Positions 30,601 through 38,341 of a stretch of DNA of 40,279 bases are shown piece after piece. The notes under the pieces were generated by a model that was given only the letters and a program-made list of their open reading frames with translations, searched no databases and had not been told where the DNA came from. The translations under genes were made by a program, and so were the position numbers. The stretch is from positions 1 to 40,279 of the IMG/VR virus record IMGVR_UViG_3300007725_000009; one strand, given 5' to 3'. How positions within the stretch are numbered: the first letter of the stretch is position 1; every line of letters begins with the position of its first letter. The stretch comes from a virus.

Positions 30601-31969
30601 AATATCTCTTACTGCTGGAAGCACTGTGGTGAAAGTTAATCACAGCGACCACGGTATGTACAGCGGTAGCGATTATGTGACGCTCTCTGGCTTGTCTTCT
30701 AACGTAGTTCAACAGATGATCACTGAAATCGACTCAGTATCTTCCGGAGTTTCTTTCTTTGTGGGTGACGCAACTACTGTGACATCTCCTTGGAATGGAA
30801 TGCCAGACCCTACTGATACAGTGACTGAACACTACTTTAAAATATACAATTTGGCTCAGTTTGAAGAACAACCTGAGATTATCAAAGGTACTGTTTCTTT
30901 GGATACTGAACCGACTAGTGGTCAGACTCGCTACAAGATTACAGCTACTCAACGTGGTCTATTCGGGACACTAGCATTAACATTCCCATTGATAGATGTT
31001 AATGGCGACGGTTCTTTGTACGCTGGATCTCCGGTTGAGCTTTATGAATATAATGGAATACCATTGTCAGATATTAATGCGACGCATAAAATTATCGACC
31101 ATGGTCTGGATTATTACACAATTGACATCTCAGACGTTGATTCTTATTCTGGCGCAGTTCCTTCTATCACTGAGAATATCGGTGGCGAAAGGGAAGTGAG
31201 AGCAACGTTTAATGCTATGGCTGACGCTTATCAGTTGATGATACCGATTATCAATTACCCTGAAACTTCTGTTCGCACAGAACTACAGATGGTAACGGCT
31301 ACTTCACCGAGCGGCAATCAGGCGCCATACATAAGCACAGGATACTTTGAAACAACTGTCGGTGATCGTGTTGAGTTCGCTGATCCGCATATGATTGCTT
31401 CGACTACTAACGAAGCTAAATCAGCTGGCGGCAATAAGACGTTCAGAACCCGCATCACTCTTCAATCTACTGTAGATAACTTATCTCCAGTCGTTGACCT
31501 TGAGCGTAAATCTATCACCACGTACTCTAACCGTTTGGATAACATTAAGAGTGCTAATGATGTGTTCCCAGCAGAAAGTTTTGTTGAAGCAACTGAGCCA
31601 GAAGGCGATAGCGGCGAATCTATCTACATTACTAAACGAGTTCAGCTAGAAACTCCAGCAACTTCAATCAAGGTACTTCTTGATATTATTCGAGATGCTT
31701 CTGCTGAAGTTCAAGTTATGTACAAGATTCTACGTTCTGATGACTCTACTGACTTCGATGAAATCGGTTGGACTTACTTCAACGGAACTGGTGGTCCTGA
31801 TAAAAATGTATTGCCAGTAAGCGATCTTTTGACTTACAAAGAATATGAGTTCACAGAAGACGAACTTCCTGAATTTATCTCTTTTGCTGTTAAGATCAAG
31901 ATGAATGGTACTAACTCTGCTCGTCCTCCTCAATTGAAGAATTTACGAGCAATAGCATTGGCGGTATAA
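24674..31969 (+). CDS. giant virion structural protein, DUF4815-type
   Basis: The 2431-residue product begins with the DUF4815 signature seen in T4-like marine phages: PYYDDYLEDKQFYRILFKPG (residues 8-27), VQARELTQMQTII, then R-H-I-F-K-D-G. Such proteins are virion components, probably in the outer baseplate or long fibres, taking the place of T4 gp9/gp10/gp12 or fibre hinge proteins; the exact role is not known to me. Most of the chain is beta-rich with conserved blocks (RYTMKDISRLEDRISTLEYY, residues about 1150-1170, a helical part; WWDPLAQSIMPSTEGGEFVT, about 1798-1818). GGAG at 24660-24663 is the ribosome-binding site. The gene takes up 18% of the window. Confidence 0.8.
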   Translation: MAVNLEGAPYYDDYLEDKQFYRILFKPGVSVQARELTQMQTIIQKQIERHGRHIFKDGAAVLDGTFSYVNNFNAVKLNPANGSFIVNEYLDQLVGKTIVGRETGIVARVITYEERTETDPPTIYVSYVNASKDRVTSTFADNEELYSTSETTINGIAKGFTVAVTATNNAKAVASSAAITKGVYFVKGHFVLVDEQRIVISKYDNKPNARIGLKVVESIVTASEDDSLLDNASGTPNNSAIGADRYSLDLVLTHIPLDSTDDADFIELSRVVNGVQQAKAKPTEYSVLEENLARRTFDESGDYIVKPFSYKIRESLDDGINGGVYEVDQTTEDGNTPSNDLMTLQISPGKAYVRGYEIETVVPRFIDIEKPRDTKRVDGAISTMEVGNYIRVNKVVGMPDTVGASSEIQDYPVVNLYDQPGATGEIIGQARVRGFEFDSGNQASDNDVFGENDQFKLFLFDVKIGTKLVMNDSLVASQLTVGSYITGVTSRSSGYVREIDTDNNVIWVNSATGKFITGTNGENITSNNSAETNNLVTNSGSTALKISSAVYNTFEYVKSFSLSDAEDVASGGLGAGATTFQADSVLERSTQISGFVSTTAASATINGFNTLFEQDLRVGDAISIPSGAGGVNQIFYISQINSNTSLTIDAATSTTTENPDGLPDVSVSSVAAYRRRSVLNDQDKNILVRKLATDYISTLKPDGINVNTIAATVREEFVESANEGKISISAAGRFSAESNYNYQVVVLNPGVGASASAGDYVNMENAGVSITGADTGSSKIEINVPVSIIGSGSSVPVKVIATYTKTNAAPKSKSAAINKLLVRNISGVADYGTSTNHRDWSLGTADVYKLLAVYDSGTVGTAPTIPNIVYNNLSGSQFQQGELLVGEDSGAVAMYIENVNSTLRVVPQSNTRFVAGELVTAQSSGITFNVTSYEKGSTNITGQFLLDTGQRDNIYDIAKLVKKNVSFKPTGDVVVLFKSFSHGTGDFFTVDSYFGSVDYSEIPQYNSTRVDTETRDPDGNYDLESCVDFRPRVADAITAVDGTSGFKYVNAPSLDFNNRNFSGLGSSVSLVPADNSNFLYDYEYYLRRNDSIFLTKKGKFVHVKGIPSEQPNRPLDIENAIRLIDIDMAPYASDVYNEVLVKKTRHKRYTMKDISRLEDRISTLEYYTSLTLLEKDAASLQVKDANGLDRFKSGFVVDNFAGHATGDVLARDYRCAMDMSSRVLRPKYSMRNIALTENDLEGSNYKVTGNIATLDYENVVSIEQVYASRIENLNPVLNFSWAGRVKLEPSSDEWFEINRLPDITINQEGNFNTVLAQNANALGTIWDAPTLQWSGNTTTSSTEWRETQFGNGPNGARAPRRILRTTTTTETGTATRTGVSTQVVQQIDIESQGDALLSSELIPYMRSRDIYFEANGLKPFTRVYPFFDKVNVSNYVQRATGAYEPIDPNAVKVATVGDKKWTKISKVEIFYDGNRIVNTIYLQWKQNPDDDWRLIGRVASENSGGVASPNGYNVAAFNLGTDSYVEPNENGLVYFRVLVNRRNMNIPASDGSYGGAYTEYLSVQLSEIRSYAVLENPAEAEEGTDPNYYLLDNPTRAEVTSTFNISKKSWEWIVPWYDSFIRGYPGVSKLADQSGSAKNLFDGVVNYDSNRSNLSEAYASNSRHDIVVEWKMRGGVSSSGAAEELFISPDNISLDDGALVTDGAGRVAGVFTIPDSTIAGNPAFLTGERLFRLSSSPTNADEGVETFAQAPYTAKGILETRQETFTATRNGVVTTRDVSETVNVSRVVDRTTTQIGWWDPLAQSIMPSTEGGEFVTKVEVFFHSKDPSLPVTCELREMVNGYPTTKVLPMASKTLTPDEVYTDPLKGEVGTSFVFDSPIYLPQNVEVAIVLWTDSDKYLTWISRMGDKDTNGRTISEQPYLGVLFKSQNNSTWTAYDYEDLKFRVYRAKFDISQPATIVLENDSDKMVEQIRNFNPISLTAGSTVVKVNHSDHGMYSGSDYVTLSGLSSNVVQQMITEIDSVSSGVSFFVGDATTVTSPWNGMPDPTDTVTEHYFKIYNLAQFEEQPEIIKGTVSLDTEPTSGQTRYKITATQRGLFGTLALTFPLIDVNGDGSLYAGSPVELYEYNGIPLSDINATHKIIDHGLDYYTIDISDVDSYSGAVPSITENIGGEREVRATFNAMADAYQLMIPIINYPETSVRTELQMVTATSPSGNQAPYISTGYFETTVGDRVEFADPHMIASTTNEAKSAGGNKTFRTRITLQSTVDNLSPVVDLERKSITTYSNRLDNIKSANDVFPAESFVEATEPEGDSGESIYITKRVQLETPATSIKVLLDIIRDASAEVQVMYKILRSDDSTDFDEIGWTYFNGTGGPDKNVLPVSDLLTYKEYEFTEDELPEFISFAVKIKMNGTNSARPPQLKNLRAIALAV

Positions 31970-31970
31970 T

Positions 31971-32201
31971 ATGAAAAATAAAATACTACCAGTAAAGGAG
32001 CGCCCCGATCTGGGGCGCGACGTTAATTCCACTGCCATAATCAATACTGATAGAGAGGCATACCAAAAAGCTGTCGAGGAATATAAAATCGCAAAAGCTC
32101 GAGCCGAACGCGCAAAAGCTGTTGAAGAGGATATAAATAACCTAAAGACAGAATTAAGCGAGATAAAATGCTTGCTGAAGAATTTACTGGAAAAGGTATA
32201 G
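31971..32201 (+). CDS. small coiled-coil protein
   Basis: The 76-residue product starts one base after the previous stop. It opens with VKERPDLGRDVNSTAIINTD, then a charged helix (YQKAVEEYKIAKARAERAKA) and a heptad-like end (INNLKTELSEIKCLLKNLL) that should form a coiled coil. Similar small proteins sit next to fibre genes in marine T4-like phages; a linker or fibre-assembly role is possible but unproven. A perfect GC-rich hairpin (32000-32018) lies in codons 10-16 and a late-promoter motif (32132-32139) in the second half. Confidence 0.65.
   Translation: MKNKILPVKERPDLGRDVNSTAIINTDREAYQKAVEEYKIAKARAERAKAVEEDINNLKTELSEIKCLLKNLLEKV
32000..32018 (+). other. strong GC-rich hairpin within coding sequence
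   Basis: GCGCCCC (32000-32006), loop GATCT, GGGGCGC (32012-32018). It has terminator-like stem strength but no T tract (GACGTT follows). It lies 31 bases after the end of the 7.3-kb gene and may slow polymerase, protect the mRNA 3' end or mark a processing site. Confidence 0.5.
32132..32139 (+). promoter_or_regulatory. T4-type late promoter before the tail fibre gene
   Basis: TATAAATA lies inside the small coiled-coil gene, 68 bases upstream of the tail fibre ATG. Confidence 0.45.
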
Positions 32202-32206
32202 ACTGA

Positions 32207-35200
32207 ATGGCAAATTTAACTTTAAGAAACTCAAAGGCAAATATTGAGGCGGAAATTGGGACTATATCCGATACAACAGGATATACCTTTAAAACTACCC
32301 CATTGAATACTATCGAGATGGACGAAAACCTTATTGAGCTGGAAACAGATGTCTCAAATAGGGTTTCGAAGTCTTCGCCTTCAACAATAACCTTTACCGA
32401 TAATGCTTCGCAGAACAACTTCACTGGTCTTACAATAGACCACAATATGAGTGGCTCAACTACCTTCACAGGCAACAGGGCTCACAAGTCTATATTCATT
32501 GACATTGATAGTTCGGCGACTGGCGGTACTACCGCAAACGAACATCAGATCTATGGTATTGATAAGAATATATCAGTAACTGGTGACTCTGACCTAGTTA
32601 TTGGTGATAACACATACCTATCATTAAACCAAGGTAACAATGCTATATCTGCGGTTTATGGTACAAAGGTCAGCATCGATTTGTCCGGAGACAACTTTAC
32701 CGACGTTTATGGTACACAAGTAGTTGTTTCTAAGAAAGGTACGAACGCAGATATTGGAATCAACATCTACGGTGCGATGAACAATGTTGTACTTGAGGCG
32801 GGAACTGCTCAATCAACAAATGTTATTGGTACACTGTCAAGAATAACAAATAACTACAATGCTACTCCAGCTTCTTCACTCACAGCGTTGTTCTATGGCG
32901 ATTTCGATGGTACTATAACCGATCTATCTAACGCCAATACATACGGCTTATACATCCCTGACAACGTTAAAAACTACGTTGGTGGCAACCTAACAGTTGG
33001 CGGAGATCTCCTTGTAACGGGCGATATAAATCGCATAAACGTTACTGACTTATATGTATCTGATAGAAAGATCCTGTTAAATTCCGAATATACCGATGCT
33101 CCAGTCGACGCGAACGATGCGGGCATTGAAGTTGAGCGCGGAACTGGAACTAACACTTCAATCTATTGGGATGAAAGCGCTGACCGTTGGGTTTTCCAGG
33201 ATATAAGCGGAACATCCGGAGCGGCTAAAGCATACAACATGTTCCGTCCAGGTTCAGATACTTCCATAACTATCACTTCAGACGGAGCCGGAAGTACTGC
33301 GCTAAAAACCAGCGATACATTGACAGTTGCTGGCGGAAATGTGATAACCACGTCACATTCTGCTGGAACAATTACAGTTAAACATGATGATGTATCAAGT
33401 AACCTAACTGGGACCACTACTTCAGCGCCATCCTTCGGTGGAACATTCACGGCTATCTCTGGGATAACTGTCAACGCGCAAGGTCACGTAACAGCCGCAA
33501 CAACTAAGACTGTTACTATTCCTTCACTACCAACCCTCGATAACTATGTTTCTTGGACGTTGTCTGGTGATTCAGGGTCTCAAACTATAGGTTCCGGAAA
33601 CAATGCCAAGTTCCTTGGCGGGAATTCTATAACAACAGCCGCCAGCGCTACTGACACATTGACTATTGACCTAGACGATACGATTTATATCACTGACATT
33701 AAAGTTCCGGATACAACCGGAACTACTGTAGCGTCAGACTTAAGTATTAATGGCGGGAAAAACATTGATTCAACAAGGAATCATGGCGCAGGGCAGATTG
33801 TAATAACTGATGCGTACTCGACTGGTGGTTCTTCCTCAATTGCTGGCGGACGCACCCGAGTAGGTATTAATGGTGGCTCAGGAGCCCTTATCCAAGCTAG
33901 TGGGGCAGACCCAAATACTACCCCTAAAGGCGGTGCGGCATATATCGCTGCTGGTGCTGGTATCAATTCTTCCGGTTCAACAAGTCGGACGAATGCAGAA
34001 ATATTGCTCGACGGTGGTCGTGCGGACGGAGCAGAAAGTGGTAGTGTAACCATCACCTCTAGTAGCGCATCAGGTGTCACTAACCAAGGTGGCGCTGATG
34101 TTATAGTCAACTGCGGGCAGGGTACTGGTACTCAGTTTGGCGGTGATTTTAAAGTATACTCATCCTATTCTGGATCTTCAGGCAGCACAACAAATCCTCT
34201 CGAACTAGTTTTTGCTGCCAACGCTAGTGGCGGAATTGTTGTAAATAGGGGTGGTATATCTCTAAATGCTGTTGGTAGTGCGGATGCTAACATATACTCG
34301 GGGAGAGGCGACTTAACCCTAAATGCTGGTAAATTAAGGGTATTTGGCGGACAAGCAGCTGGGTCATCGGCAAACGGTCAAGCTTCAACAATTTATGGTG
34401 AAGATGCGGTTGGAACGGACAAGACAGGCGGCGACATAGTTTTCCGCACAGGTCGAGGGACCGGAACTGCGGTTGGTTCAAAATACCAGTTCAATACTGT
34501 TATACCTTCAGGATCAAGCTCAAGCAGCCTGCAGGCTTTTAGTGTGGCAATGGAACTTGGGCATGGACAGCTTAAGTTCCCTGGTTTTGGTGGCGGTCTT
34601 GCTATACTAAATGGCGGAAGCCGTGCTAGTAGCGCCACTCTCGGTGGGCATACTCCAACCCTTACAAGTCATATTAACCTCATTGACTACCTTGAAAATG
34701 GTAATCCTGGCGCGTTGATAATATCTCACGATAACACAACAGCTGAAGATGCCGATACTGAGCTTCTCTACATCGACAAAGATTTCTTCGAATGGAAGGG
34801 CAGTAAAATATGGCATGCGGGTAACGATGGGTCAGGTTCGACACTAGATGCCGATACTGTAGACGGTGTCCATGCCTCTTCTTTATTACGTTCAGATACA
34901 GCGGATACTAAAACCAGTGGCGCTTTAATATTTAATGATAATGTCAATGCTAATTTTGGTTCAGGTTCTGATATTGAAATATTCTGTAATGGAAGTAACT
35001 TCTACACCGATATCAATAACGGTATGAATTGGTATCTACGTGATGGTAATAGCTCAAACGCTACAAGGTTCACTTTTGATATTGATACCGGAGACTTGAC
35101 TCTAGCGACTGGCGCTTTGATCGAATCTTCAGATGAACGCTTGAAGACTGATATTAAGCGTATAGATAATGCGTTGGATAAAGTATCTGAGCTTGCTGGT

Positions 35201-35398
35201 TACACCTTTATGAAGGAAGGTAGCAATGTTCGTCAAACAGGCGTAATCGCTCAAGAAGTCGAAAAGGTTCTACCAGAAGCTGTAAGTGAAGGTGAAGATG
35301 GCTATAAGGGTGTTGCTTATGCCAATATGGTAGGTCTTTTGATTGAGGCAATTAATGAACTACGTGCTGAAGTAAACGATATTAAATCTAAAATCTAA
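32207..35398 (+). CDS. tail fibre/spike with C-terminal S74 intramolecular chaperone
   Basis: The 1063-residue product is a beta-rich, Gly/Ser/Thr-rich fibre with a C-terminal peptidase S74 domain (residues about 975-1063): SDERLKTDIKRI with catalytic Ser975 and Lys980, then GVIAQEVEKVLPEAV and a terminal coiled coil (EAINELRAEVNDIK). The S74 part trimerises the fibre and then cleaves itself off just before Ser975. The motif L-D-A-D-T-V-D-G-V-H-A-S (about residue 883) is typical of receptor-binding fibres. N-terminal residues 1-60 probably attach to the baseplate. A strong terminator follows, so it ends its transcription unit. Confidence 0.88.
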   Translation: MANLTLRNSKANIEAEIGTISDTTGYTFKTTPLNTIEMDENLIELETDVSNRVSKSSPSTITFTDNASQNNFTGLTIDHNMSGSTTFTGNRAHKSIFIDIDSSATGGTTANEHQIYGIDKNISVTGDSDLVIGDNTYLSLNQGNNAISAVYGTKVSIDLSGDNFTDVYGTQVVVSKKGTNADIGINIYGAMNNVVLEAGTAQSTNVIGTLSRITNNYNATPASSLTALFYGDFDGTITDLSNANTYGLYIPDNVKNYVGGNLTVGGDLLVTGDINRINVTDLYVSDRKILLNSEYTDAPVDANDAGIEVERGTGTNTSIYWDESADRWVFQDISGTSGAAKAYNMFRPGSDTSITITSDGAGSTALKTSDTLTVAGGNVITTSHSAGTITVKHDDVSSNLTGTTTSAPSFGGTFTAISGITVNAQGHVTAATTKTVTIPSLPTLDNYVSWTLSGDSGSQTIGSGNNAKFLGGNSITTAASATDTLTIDLDDTIYITDIKVPDTTGTTVASDLSINGGKNIDSTRNHGAGQIVITDAYSTGGSSSIAGGRTRVGINGGSGALIQASGADPNTTPKGGAAYIAAGAGINSSGSTSRTNAEILLDGGRADGAESGSVTITSSSASGVTNQGGADVIVNCGQGTGTQFGGDFKVYSSYSGSSGSTTNPLELVFAANASGGIVVNRGGISLNAVGSADANIYSGRGDLTLNAGKLRVFGGQAAGSSANGQASTIYGEDAVGTDKTGGDIVFRTGRGTGTAVGSKYQFNTVIPSGSSSSSLQAFSVAMELGHGQLKFPGFGGGLAILNGGSRASSATLGGHTPTLTSHINLIDYLENGNPGALIISHDNTTAEDADTELLYIDKDFFEWKGSKIWHAGNDGSGSTLDADTVDGVHASSLLRSDTADTKTSGALIFNDNVNANFGSGSDIEIFCNGSNFYTDINNGMNWYLRDGNSSNATRFTFDIDTGDLTLATGALIESSDERLKTDIKRIDNALDKVSELAGYTFMKEGSNVRQTGVIAQEVEKVLPEAVSEGEDGYKGVAYANMVGLLIEAINELRAEVNDIKSKI

Positions 35399-35407
35399 TA
35401 GCGTAGC

Positions 35408-35425
35408 AGGGGTCGAAAGACCCCT
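35408..35425 (+). terminator. intrinsic terminator after the tail fibre gene
   Basis: AGGGGTC (35408-35414), tetraloop GAAA, GACCCCT (35419-35425), followed by TATATTC. It is a perfect 7-bp stem with a stable GNRA loop, like T4 terminators, ten bases after the stop codon. Confidence 0.8.
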
Positions 35426-35485
35426 TATATTCACCCCGCCCCGAACAGTAGTTCTATTATACTACGACTTTAATGAAAAGTAAAG

Positions 35486-35493
35486 TATAAATA
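35486..35493 (+). promoter_or_regulatory. T4-type late promoter, intergenic
   Basis: An exact TATAAATA lies 24 bases before the gene at 35518 and after the terminator, the clearest stand-alone late promoter in the distal region. It would express the small adhesion-type genes that follow. Confidence 0.7.
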
Positions 35494-35517
35494 TTAAAAA
35501 CTTTAGAGAATAATTCG

Positions 35518-35853
35518 ATGGCAACAATCAGAAATCTAATAATCGATCAAGGTTCTACGTTCGGAGCCATTATCACCATCTCAAACGATGCTGGAAACCC
35601 ATTCGTCTTAACAGATTACACGGCAGAAGCTCAAATGAGGAGGTCTCCTACTTCCCAATCGCCTGCTGCGATATTCACTTGTGATATTGTAACCCCAGAA
35701 GAAGGCAAAGTCGCTATATCATTGACGGATGAAGAGACTATGGTGTTAAAGCCTGGAAGGTATGTTTACGACCTTTATGTTGAAGATATTGATGGCAGAA
35801 GATATCGAGCAATCGAAGGGATTGTTACTGTAACACCTACCGTCACCAGATAA
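35518..35853 (+). CDS. small beta-sandwich structural protein (unnamed)
   Basis: The 111-residue product looks like a single Ig- or BppU-like beta domain: IRNLIIDQGSTFGAIITISN, then DYTAEAQMRRSP, a P-E-E-G-K-V-A-I-S-L-T-D-E segment and G-R-Y-V-Y-D-L-Y-V-E-D. I associate such proteins with the distal structural region of cyanophages and their relatives, without a proven role; attachment of fibres or decoration is possible. It directly follows the late promoter and lies three bases before the next gene. Confidence 0.6.
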   Translation: MATIRNLIIDQGSTFGAIITISNDAGNPFVLTDYTAEAQMRRSPTSQSPAAIFTCDIVTPEEGKVAISLTDEETMVLKPGRYVYDLYVEDIDGRRYRAIEGIVTVTPTVTR

Positions 35854-35856
35854 CCC

Positions 35857-37545
35857 ATGTCTATCAAAAAGATTAAGGCAGCATTAGAGGTTCTAAATCC
35901 ATTTGGTAATACGAGCGCTTCCGTAGACGTTTCATCATCTATAAAAAGCTCGTCAGAATATAATGACCCTATTCTTTTATCTGACATTGAAAATGAAAAT
36001 GTAATAAGTTCATTATTGGTTGAAGGCGGCTTTCGTAAAATTCTGCCGTCCAGTTCTAATGTTGTTATTGACCTCAGCAACCTTAACTTCTTAAAAGAAA
36101 TTACAAGCGCTTCATCCGCTGAAGACAGTATAATATTTGGGCAAGGGAAGGATGTTTCGTCGGAGATTGTTTCTGACAGTTTAACTACATTATACCTCGT
36201 TAGACCGGATTTGGCAAGCGATTCAAGTCCAGAAGACGTCAATACACTTTTATTCTCTAAGGAAATCGATAGTTCTGCGGTATCTTTAGATGTTGAAACC
36301 TTCGAGCTCTTTAAACCTGAATTTGATGAAGTTGAATCGTCAGACCTAAACACGCTCAGAATAACTGCGCCAAAATTTGATACCGCAAATACTGATGACT
36401 CTAATATATTTTCAGTCAGTGCCCCAAAATTTGATGATATAACCCCAGATTCTTTGGCGCAACTTGCGTACGGAAAACCTCTATTCGACGAGACTGATGG
36501 AACGCTTTCTGTTGCTTTATTGAAACCTATATTGTCTAAGCAATCTTCGACGTCGCCTTCTGATTCGCATATATTTGACTTAACCAAGGTTTTCTTTAGT
36601 GACGTTAATGCTTTAGATTTGATAGGCGTTACTGATGGATTACAATATCAATTCAACGATACACAGAATTCTTCTAACACGAGCGCCTCAGACGAGTTTG
36701 TTAGGATATTCAATGCTGTAAGGGATTTCCCTGAGACGATAAACCCTTCTGATATAAATGTATTAGAAGTTCAAAAGTCAATAAACGATCCAGTTGTCGC
36801 TGATTCAACGCAAATATTTAATTTTAATAGACCGATAGCAGAAACTACTACGACTGCTAGTTTAGCTGAAATTGAATATCAGAAGCCTGTGGCCAGTTCT
36901 ACTGCTGGGGCTGAATCGACTCATGCGTTGGACTTTAGGTCAACGGAATCTTCTTCTGTTGTAAATACTGACGATAATATTATGTTGTTGTCAAAAGATA
37001 TATCTTCCTCTGTAACGGTTGAAGACCTTTTGGCGTTTGGTGTCAAATTTGATTTAAGCCCAGCAAGCGCATCCGACGATAGTAATCTGTCTTTATCTAA
37101 AGAAGTTTCATCAGAACTTTCGGCAATATCTTCGTTAATCTTTAGTTTAGATACTAATCTAGATTCTTCTTCTACGGCTTCTTCCCTTAATTCTATGGAA
37201 TTGAGGAAACCTATCTCTTCTTCGAGTTCAGCTTCTTCTGCTATAGATTCAATGGGCATAGGCAAAGTAGAATCTTCTATAGCTGTTAGCTCAGACTCTG
37301 ACATATTTGAACTTACGAAGATATTTTCATCGGAACCTTCTGTAGAATCTTTCCCAGAGAAAGAGTTCGTGACTAGTTACCAGTCTCAAACTGGAAATTC
37401 TAGCGATAACGCTACATTAAATGTTGGCTTGGTGCCAGTATCTGTCCAAACAACTTCGGACACAACTAGTGGCATATATCAAGGGTATTCCGAAGATATG
37501 TCATACTGGGCTGAAGTTTACACTGGCGGAACATTTACAGTATAA
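35857..37545 (+). CDS. Ser/Asp-rich repetitive adhesin-like protein
   Basis: The 562-residue product has a short N-terminus (SIKKIKAALEVLNPFGNTSA), then about 15 imperfect repeats of 25-35 residues. The pattern is a hydrophobic strand ending in K-P, K-x-F or K-x-I, then D/E and a Ser-rich S-D/S-S turn (PSDSHIFDLTKVFF; DSDIFELTKIFSSEPSVES). The end (SGIYQGYSEDMSYWAEVYTG) is not repeated. The repeats resemble the 'S-D-S-x-x-L-x-x-x-K' repeats of phage tail fibres, and more distantly the C-terminal part of the gp7-like protein. A fibre or receptor-binding role is inferred. A 270-codon antisense ORF here is an artefact of the serine-codon bias. Confidence 0.6.
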   Translation: MSIKKIKAALEVLNPFGNTSASVDVSSSIKSSSEYNDPILLSDIENENVISSLLVEGGFRKILPSSSNVVIDLSNLNFLKEITSASSAEDSIIFGQGKDVSSEIVSDSLTTLYLVRPDLASDSSPEDVNTLLFSKEIDSSAVSLDVETFELFKPEFDEVESSDLNTLRITAPKFDTANTDDSNIFSVSAPKFDDITPDSLAQLAYGKPLFDETDGTLSVALLKPILSKQSSTSPSDSHIFDLTKVFFSDVNALDLIGVTDGLQYQFNDTQNSSNTSASDEFVRIFNAVRDFPETINPSDINVLEVQKSINDPVVADSTQIFNFNRPIAETTTTASLAEIEYQKPVASSTAGAESTHALDFRSTESSSVVNTDDNIMLLSKDISSSVTVEDLLAFGVKFDLSPASASDDSNLSLSKEVSSELSAISSLIFSLDTNLDSSSTASSLNSMELRKPISSSSSASSAIDSMGIGKVESSIAVSSDSDIFELTKIFSSEPSVESFPEKEFVTSYQSQTGNSSDNATLNVGLVPVSVQTTSDTTSGIYQGYSEDMSYWAEVYTGGTFTV

Positions 37546-37548
37546 ATA
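37541..37548 (+). promoter_or_regulatory. T4-type late promoter overlapping the previous stop
   Basis: TATAAATA shares its first bases with the stop codon of the repeat protein and lies 60 bases before the ATG at 37609, in a 63-base gap. Confidence 0.6.
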
Positions 37549-37608
37549 GTATTATGTTGACAACAACATGCGCATGTTTTAAACAAATTTTTAATGGAGA
37601 AACCCATA

Positions 37609-38094
37609 ATGATTAACGATTTTCTAAAAGCTACTGGCGAACTTGACGTCAAGCTTATCGGACCAGACGGCAACTTGAAGGAAGAAATTCATATTCCTAA
37701 CACAGTTGTAACTGTTGGTAAAGAGTGGATTGCCGCTCGTATGAAAGACACTGGTATCACTACTCAGATGACTCATATGGCAGTTGGTACTAACGGTGGT
37801 TCTGTAGGCGATGTAGCTCAAACTGACCTACTTGCTGAAGTAGCTAGTTCACGTACAGCACTAGCAACTGCTGGCGGTACTGTTACTAATAACCAAGTTG
37901 TATACGAATGTACTTTCGCTCCAGGCGTTGGTGATGGCGTGCTTCAGGAAGCTGGTATTTTCAATGCTGCTACCCCTGCTACGACTGTAGATTCAGTTGT
38001 TGGTGGTATCATGCTTTGTCGTACAACTTTCGGTTCAGTAACAAAAGGCTCAGGCGATACTCTAGTTATCACTTGGACTGTTACAATCAACTAA
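37609..38094 (+). CDS. tail-associated domain protein, paralogue of the 22449 gene
   Basis: I start at ATG 37609 because GGAG at 37596-37599 is the ribosome-binding site; the earlier ATG at 37594 overlaps it. The product (161 residues) shares with the 22449 protein the segments G-K-E-W-I-A-A-R-M, M-A-V-G-T, L-L-A-E-V, L-Q-E-A-G-I-F-N, M-L-C-R-T-T-F and V-T-K-G-S-G-D-T-L-V-I-T-W-T. It is probably a virion or tail-fibre-associated beta domain. Its own late promoter and leader suggest strong expression. The domain is widespread in phage tails but I know no assigned function. Confidence 0.6.
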   Translation: MINDFLKATGELDVKLIGPDGNLKEEIHIPNTVVTVGKEWIAARMKDTGITTQMTHMAVGTNGGSVGDVAQTDLLAEVASSRTALATAGGTVTNNQVVYECTFAPGVGDGVLQEAGIFNAATPATTVDSVVGGIMLCRTTFGSVTKGSGDTLVITWTVTIN

Positions 38095-38112
38095 TAGTAT
38101 AGGGGCTTCCTA

Positions 38113-38337
38113 ATGGCAATCAAAACACGCGAAACAGACGCGACTGGGGTTACCAATAAGGGGGCTCCTCTTACTAACGCTGAGGTCGATCAGAACTTCA
38201 TCGATCTTCAGCAACTTAAATTAGATTTAACTGGGGGAACCCTTTCCGGAAATCTGGAAGCCCCGAGTTTTACAGTCAATTCAGTGAATGTTGCAACAAT
38301 AGACGATGCAACAGCTATGGCTATAGCATTAGGGTAA
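38113..38337 (+). CDS. small fibre-related protein with N-A-E-V-D-x-N-F motif
   Basis: The 74-residue product carries KGAPLTNAEVDQNFIDLQ, a short helical motif found near the N-termini of many phage tail fibres, then a L-T-G-G-T-L-S-G-N-L motif typical of fibre shafts. Here it is a separate small protein, perhaps the attachment part of a split fibre or a free adaptor. GGGG/GGCTTCC near 38101-38110 gives a weak ribosome-binding site. The next gene starts five bases after its stop. Confidence 0.6.
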   Translation: MAIKTRETDATGVTNKGAPLTNAEVDQNFIDLQQLKLDLTGGTLSGNLEAPSFTVNSVNVATIDDATAMAIALG

Positions 38338-38341
38338 TAAG

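Noticed and set aside
35775-36587. 270-codon minus-strand ORF opposite the Ser/Asp-rich repeat protein
   Set aside because: It mirrors the repetitive serine codons of the plus-strand gene, has no ribosome-binding site and spans the junction of two genes.
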